From: a virus | Virus record (IMG/VR): IMGVR_UViG_3300032285_000935 | Span: 1-39,417 of that record | Reading direction: 5' to 3' (one strand) | Length of the DNA: 39,417 nt | In this document: piece by piece, positions 35,873 to 39,417 of the stretch | Numbering within the stretch: the first letter of the stretch is position 1 | Layout of the letters: every line of letters begins with the position of its first letter | Made by a program: the position numbers and the translations under genes | Notes under the pieces: generated by a model | What the model was told of the DNA's origin: nothing | Databases searched by the model: none | What the model saw: the letters and a program-made list of their open reading frames with translations, nothing else

Positions 35873-37902
35873 TATACCGTCCTGAGTTGTAGTTGGATGA
35901 TGCCACCAAAGCCAGTGAATCGCTTATCAGGTGGAGTCATGCGAGTGAATACAATTTGCTCAATTACAACCGGGAAAGATTCGTTTGTGTTGAAATCTTG
36001 CCAAGTCACAATATCACCGTTTTCTTCTGTTTGTTCTAGAGAGCGGAGACGAGACAAAGCACTGCCTTCGTATCCAACAACTGCATTATATCTATCTGTT
36101 TCAACGTCATAGCAATATACAGGAATCTGGATAATGCGGTGACGAGCAGTAGCAATAAGGGCTTTGATTTGGTATCCCTTAAATATAGGTCCCTGTGTGG
36201 TATCAGTTGTATCACGGTACAACTCAAACTTATATGATAGGAATTCAGTCGCAGCAGATGGAGGTTCTGTAGTTACCTCAACATTGTTGATTGTAGAATT
36301 ATATGTGATGTGGTCATACTGAGCATCATCTTTATCTACAGTCAAAAGAATCATAGAGCCGTAGGTGTAATCACCACGAGCAATCATACGCTCAAAGTGC
36401 TTGGCCTCTAGAGTGTTAAAACGAATTCTACCTGTTTGTAGGTATCCTTCTGTTGCCTTAACTGAGGCATCCTCTACATAGACATAGCCAACTTCTGTGC
36501 CAACTTTATCGGTACAGAAAGCAACTCTATCTGTATTGCCTATGAATGCTACACCAGTAGTAGAATGACCGGCAACCTCTGCCACGTAAACGTCATTAGA
36601 CCAACCAAATCGAAGTGATTCAACGATTGCACCGATGTCAATACGAGTAGTTCCGGGCTCGCCAGCAACTCCAGTAGCACACCAAATGTAATGATTGTAT
36701 CCAGCAAAACCATAGCAAGGTTGAGTAGATTCGATAGTTAATGGGCCATAGGTAAGGGAACCGTCTTGGTCACTAACTAGGGCTAGACGCACACCCTTGC
36801 TGGTTCCAATAGCCATAAGGCCAAGGTAATAGTAAATGCTATATACAACTTCACTAGCAGGCAACTCTGCTGCGGTAAGAGCAGATGTAAGAGTTGGCAT
36901 ACTGCCAGCAGATGTTAGTGTAAACTTTTGAATACTTGATTTGATACCATTATAGCCAGCAACATAGATGGCTGGTCCAGAGGATGTAATGCTTGTATAT
37001 ACATATGCAGAGTTTGGATGAGTGTATACTGGGCTAGGCAAAGCCGAAGCAGTTGTGGCAAACTCATATACAGAATTGTTTACGCAAAGAACGATACGTT
37101 CCTTTACATAATCCATAACTGCATTTGCAGCAACTACACCATTAGCAGTGAACATAAGGGTTTCATCTGCCGTACTGGTAGCATCTCCATTGAGAGGTTT
37201 TTTATAAACGTGTATTTTATTTGCTCCACCAGCAACAGCATTAGTCACCCAATAAGCATAGGTTCCATCATCACACGCAGCATATACTGGCTCTGCAGTT
37301 CCCGTGTTGTAATCAACAAAGTGGACTACTGAACCATCAGATTTAATCTTATCTAAGTCCCAACCATCATGGAGTAAAACTCCATCGTAGGTTACGCTAC
37401 TTGTTGTCCATTGGATAGAACGCAATTGTTGGCGAGGTCGTTTATTGGTGGCAGCAACAGTTGTAACATTGTGACCTTGATTCATTTGGCGAAGCAGGGT
37501 TACTTGTCCCTTATCCCACACATTTACGTTCTTGCTATCTGCATAGCGGTAGGTTACTGTGTCTCCTGCTGCGGGGTCATAGAACTTAATGCCTGAACCA
37601 TGATGAAAGGATGATTGAGAACGAATCCACCAACCAGTAAGTGATTGTTCACCGGGTTCTGTTTGATTATCGAACTGGTCTTTCTTAAACGGTGCAGTCT
37701 GACGAACGTATGGACGTTGGTCATTAATTGCATAAATAAAAGGTTGACCACCAAGGGCTAAGTCGTAAGCAACATCTGTATTCTGCCATAGGGCAGATGA
37801 GGATGTAATACCTACATCTGTATATCCTCGAGCAATTGGCAGACCGTCTCCTGCTAAAGCGTAGACTCCACTGGAGCCTTCGGTAATATCACGACCTGCC
37901 AT
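35872..37902 (-). CDS. large tail protein, possible beta-propeller tail nozzle (676 aa)
   Basis: The whole protein is beta-rich with repeated strands of YAAC/WVTN/AVAGG type (e.g. DGTYAYWVTNAVAGGANKIHVYKK, YKFELYRDTTDTTQG). There are several GxYxY-style blades around residues 210-450, as expected for a propeller. AAGGAG precedes ATG 37902. Its size and its place between lysis genes and fibre genes suit a tail tube/nozzle protein such as the T7 gp12 type, but no conserved motif proves it. It could also be a large fibre-attachment protein. Confidence 0.6.
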   Translation of the reverse strand: MAGRDITEGSSGVYALAGDGLPIARGYTDVGITSSSALWQNTDVAYDLALGGQPFIYAINDQRPYVRQTAPFKKDQFDNQTEPGEQSLTGWWIRSQSSFHHGSGIKFYDPAAGDTVTYRYADSKNVNVWDKGQVTLLRQMNQGHNVTTVAATNKRPRQQLRSIQWTTSSVTYDGVLLHDGWDLDKIKSDGSVVHFVDYNTGTAEPVYAACDDGTYAYWVTNAVAGGANKIHVYKKPLNGDATSTADETLMFTANGVVAANAVMDYVKERIVLCVNNSVYEFATTASALPSPVYTHPNSAYVYTSITSSGPAIYVAGYNGIKSSIQKFTLTSAGSMPTLTSALTAAELPASEVVYSIYYYLGLMAIGTSKGVRLALVSDQDGSLTYGPLTIESTQPCYGFAGYNHYIWCATGVAGEPGTTRIDIGAIVESLRFGWSNDVYVAEVAGHSTTGVAFIGNTDRVAFCTDKVGTEVGYVYVEDASVKATEGYLQTGRIRFNTLEAKHFERMIARGDYTYGSMILLTVDKDDAQYDHITYNSTINNVEVTTEPPSAATEFLSYKFELYRDTTDTTQGPIFKGYQIKALIATARHRIIQIPVYCYDVETDRYNAVVGYEGSALSRLRSLEQTEENGDIVTWQDFNTNESFPVVIEQIVFTRMTPPDKRFTGFGGIIQLQLRTV

Positions 37903-37926
37903 TTAGTCTCCTTAAATAGTTATTTC

Positions 37927-38160
37927 TTACTTTGTTATTGCTGCAATTTCTTCGCCAGTTAAACCTAGCGCGGCTAACTTAGCCTGTGCTGATAACTTAG
38001 CATCTGCTTCTGCTTGTGCTGCTGCTTCGCGCTCTGCGCGTTCAATCGCTGCAGCCTGTGCATCAACTTCACGTTGAGCAATCTCTTCTGCAGTCAAAGG
38101 GATAATCTTTGTCTCACCTGTTGCTAGGTCAGCGACAATCTTTGTTGGTGTATCGGTCAT
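37927..38160 (-). CDS. small Ala/Glu-rich tail-associated protein (77 aa)
   Basis: ATG 38160 overlaps the previous stop as ATGA and is preferred to a frame starting at 38205. The product MTDTPTKIVADLATGETKII leads into a long charged helix (AEEIAQREVDAQAAAIERAEREAAAQ). It ends in a small hydrophobic cap LAALGLTGEEIAAI. Similar helix-plus-cap proteins accompany fibres as assembly factors. That role is inferred. Confidence 0.68.
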   Translation of the reverse strand: MTDTPTKIVADLATGETKIIPLTAEEIAQREVDAQAAAIERAEREAAAQAEADAKLSAQAKLAALGLTGEEIAAITK

Positions 38161-38423
38161 TGTGTTATCTCCTTGATTTGGTGTGCTTCGTTTGAACAAT
38201 CCCATAGGTAAGTCTCCTGATTCAGTGTCGCTTCATCGTGGCACTTAGGCGGGAAGAATCCTGTTCCATCCCAGCCGTAACCAATTCCTGCATAGTTCTT
38301 ATTGAAAGAACCTTCATAACAAGTTTCGACCCAAGTACCGCCGATTGAATCCACGAAGGATTGGTCTGCGACAATAACTTGTGTAACAACATTGTCTTTA
38401 ACTTCTGCGAAGTATTGTGTCAT
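38157..38423 (-). CDS. small tail-associated protein (88 aa)
   Basis: Strong AAGGAG site before ATG 38423. The sequence starts MTQYFAEVKDNVVTQVIVADQSFVDS and has aromatic/Gly-rich turns (NYAGIGYGWDGTGFFPP). Proteins of this make-up are often located next to fibre genes in aquatic phages. No enzymatic motif is present. It is likely a fibre assembly or baseplate-edge protein by context. Confidence 0.7.
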   Translation of the reverse strand: MTQYFAEVKDNVVTQVIVADQSFVDSIGGTWVETCYEGSFNKNYAGIGYGWDGTGFFPPKCHDEATLNQETYLWDCSNEAHQIKEITQ

Positions 38424-38432
38424 TTTATCTCC

Positions 38433-39417
38433 TTATATCGCATATCTAACAATAACAATTCCTGAACCGCCTTTACCGCCGCTGTAATTATTTGAGCCAC
38501 CGCCTGCGCCTCCACCAGTATTAGGAGTAGCGTTTATACCGTTGGTTTCTCCACCAGCCGCACCGCCACCAAGTCCACCAGCACCTTTAGTTCCAGTGCT
38601 AGCAAAGTAAACACCACCACCTCCACCACCTGCAAAGTAATAATGTCCACTTGATAATTGACCTAAACCAGTTAATGCGCCTAAGCCATCGGTAACTGCA
38701 TTGTAAATACCAACACCACCAGCACCTGCAACGCTATTGCTTTGATTACCTTGTCCTGCTCCACCTGCTCCACCGCCACCTGCGCCTGAGTATGGAGAGC
38801 CGTGATAACTGTTTAATCCACCATCATAACCTTGGCCAGATGTTCCAGCGCCGTAGTTACCGTTACCTGATGAATAAACAGCACCACCACCTGAGCCACC
38901 AGACATTGCGACATTAGGATTGCTTGCGTTTTGCTCAGAACCAGTACCACCACCACCGCCACCGATAGCAGTTAGTGAAGCAAATGTAGTATTACCACCA
39001 TTACTTCTTCCAGTTGGGTCAACATAGTTAGAGTTAGCACCAGTACCACCAGCACCGATAACTACTGTATAAGCAGTATTAGATGTAAGTGATAATGCTA
39101 AACCGCCAACATTTGTTAACAATCCACCAGCACCTGCACCTCCACCACCGCTACCGCCTCCGCCTGCAACCATTACATAGTTACAGTTCAAGCCCTTAGC
39201 AGGGGTAAATGTTCCTGATGATAGGAAGGCGTGATACCAGTAAGTACCATCGGTTTCAATAATATCTCCACCGCTTGCGTATGGGGCTATAACAGGAGTA
39301 GTGCCTACTGCGGCTAGGCCGTATAGGGAGAAGGTTGAGTATTGGGCATAGGCAGTTGTAGCAATAATTTTAATAATTGTTATTGCGCCTGTGCCAGTCC
39401 AAAGCCCTGCTTCTAAA
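38433..39417 (-). CDS. glycine-rich tail fibre / receptor-binding protein, N-terminus cut off by window edge
   Basis: The frame enters open at the right edge (328 codons to the stop) and has no start inside the window. The 252-aa piece beginning with TTG 39191 is only its C-terminal part. Visible order: a beta domain (TIIKIIATTAYAQYSTFSLYGLA), the linker DGTYWYHAFLSSGTFTPAKG, then about 240 residues dominated by Gly with Ser, Asn and Ala. GGGGSGGGGAGAGG and GGGAGGGSNNYSGG stretches precede the end SGIVIVRYAI. Poly-glycine helix sandwiches of this type cap fibres and bind receptors in other phages. The same beta domain recurs in the genes at the left edge. Confidence 0.8.
   Translation of the reverse strand, partial: LEAGLWTGTGAITIIKIIATTAYAQYSTFSLYGLAAVGTTPVIAPYASGGDIIETDGTYWYHAFLSSGTFTPAKGLNCNYVMVAGGGGSGGGGAGAGGLLTNVGGLALSLTSNTAYTVVIGAGGTGANSNYVDPTGRSNGGNTTFASLTAIGGGGGGTGSEQNASNPNVAMSGGSGGGAVYSSGNGNYGAGTSGQGYDGGLNSYHGSPYSGAGGGGAGGAGQGNQSNSVAGAGGVGIYNAVTDGLGALTGLGQLSSGHYYFAGGGGGGVYFASTGTKGAGGLGGGAAGGETNGINATPNTGGGAGGGSNNYSGGKGGSGIVIVRYAI

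Noticed and set aside
1-39417. Closed circular genome or direct terminal repeat
   Set aside because: No identical sequence occurs at both ends, and joining them creates a stop in the fibre gene; the end similarity is paralogous.

Overview
The window is most of the genome of a tailed double-stranded DNA phage, probably one infecting an actinobacterium. It carries a complete head and packaging set (terminase, portal, protease-like protein, scaffold, major capsid protein), tail fibres, a lysis cassette and a small replication set. The host assignment rests on a WhiB-type iron-sulphur regulator (26365-26691), a protein class essentially confined to actinobacteria and their phages. The low-to-moderate GC content and the overall gene style resemble metagenome-derived freshwater actinophages, but that is inference. 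No integrase, repressor or DNA polymerase is visible. The absence of a recognisable tape-measure or tail-tube gene, together with an N4-gp56-like capsid protein, a 1697-residue virion protein and a large putative tail-nozzle protein, suggests a short-tailed (podovirus-like) particle; this too is inference. Layout, left to right. (1) 1-20774, minus strand: the late virion operon. Read in the direction of transcription it runs terminase, portal, HslV-like Ntn-hydrolase, two small proteins, the 1697-aa protein, two further structural candidates, scaffold, major capsid protein, a run of small (often lysine-rich) proteins, a glycosyltransferase, a putative connector and a series of tail-fibre genes that leaves the left edge. 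(2) 20775-21506: a long AT-rich, hairpin-rich divergent intergenic region beside the terminase. (3) 21507-28124, plus strand: an accessory/early operon of small genes. It includes a paired amidoligase and class II glutamine amidotransferase, WhiB, a secreted transglycosylase-like protein, zinc-ribbon proteins and a PD-(D/E)XK nuclease. Nine copies of a 17-bp palindrome, all in the same orientation, span this arm from its leader to just past its last gene, and a truncated tRNA-like element lies in it. (4) 28121-34536, minus strand: regulation and replication, with a sigma-70-like factor, metallophosphoesterase, HNH-like protein, DUF1599-like protein, TOPRIM and CHC2 primase halves on separate overlapping genes, a resolvase-like nuclease, a methyltransferase-like protein, a RecA/DnaB-type ATPase and a RecB/Cas4-like nuclease split over two overlapping frames. 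(5) 34537-34977: a divergent promoter region, one small plus-strand membrane protein and a bidirectional terminator. (6) 34978-39417, minus strand: holin-like protein, CHAP endolysin, a second small membrane protein, a large tail protein, two small tail-associated proteins and a glycine-rich fibre protein cut by the right edge. How it works together: the late arm builds and packages the particle, the lysis cassette releases it, and the primase/ATPase/nuclease set replicates and processes DNA using polymerase supplied from elsewhere. The sigma-like factor and WhiB probably redirect host transcription. The amidoligase/GAT-II pair looks like a peptide or cell-wall modification module. Both window ends fall in related but different tail-fibre genes, so the window is a segment or an assembly broken at paralogous fibre genes, not a closed circle. 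Most adjacent genes overlap by ATGA or TAATG junctions, implying long translationally coupled transcripts.
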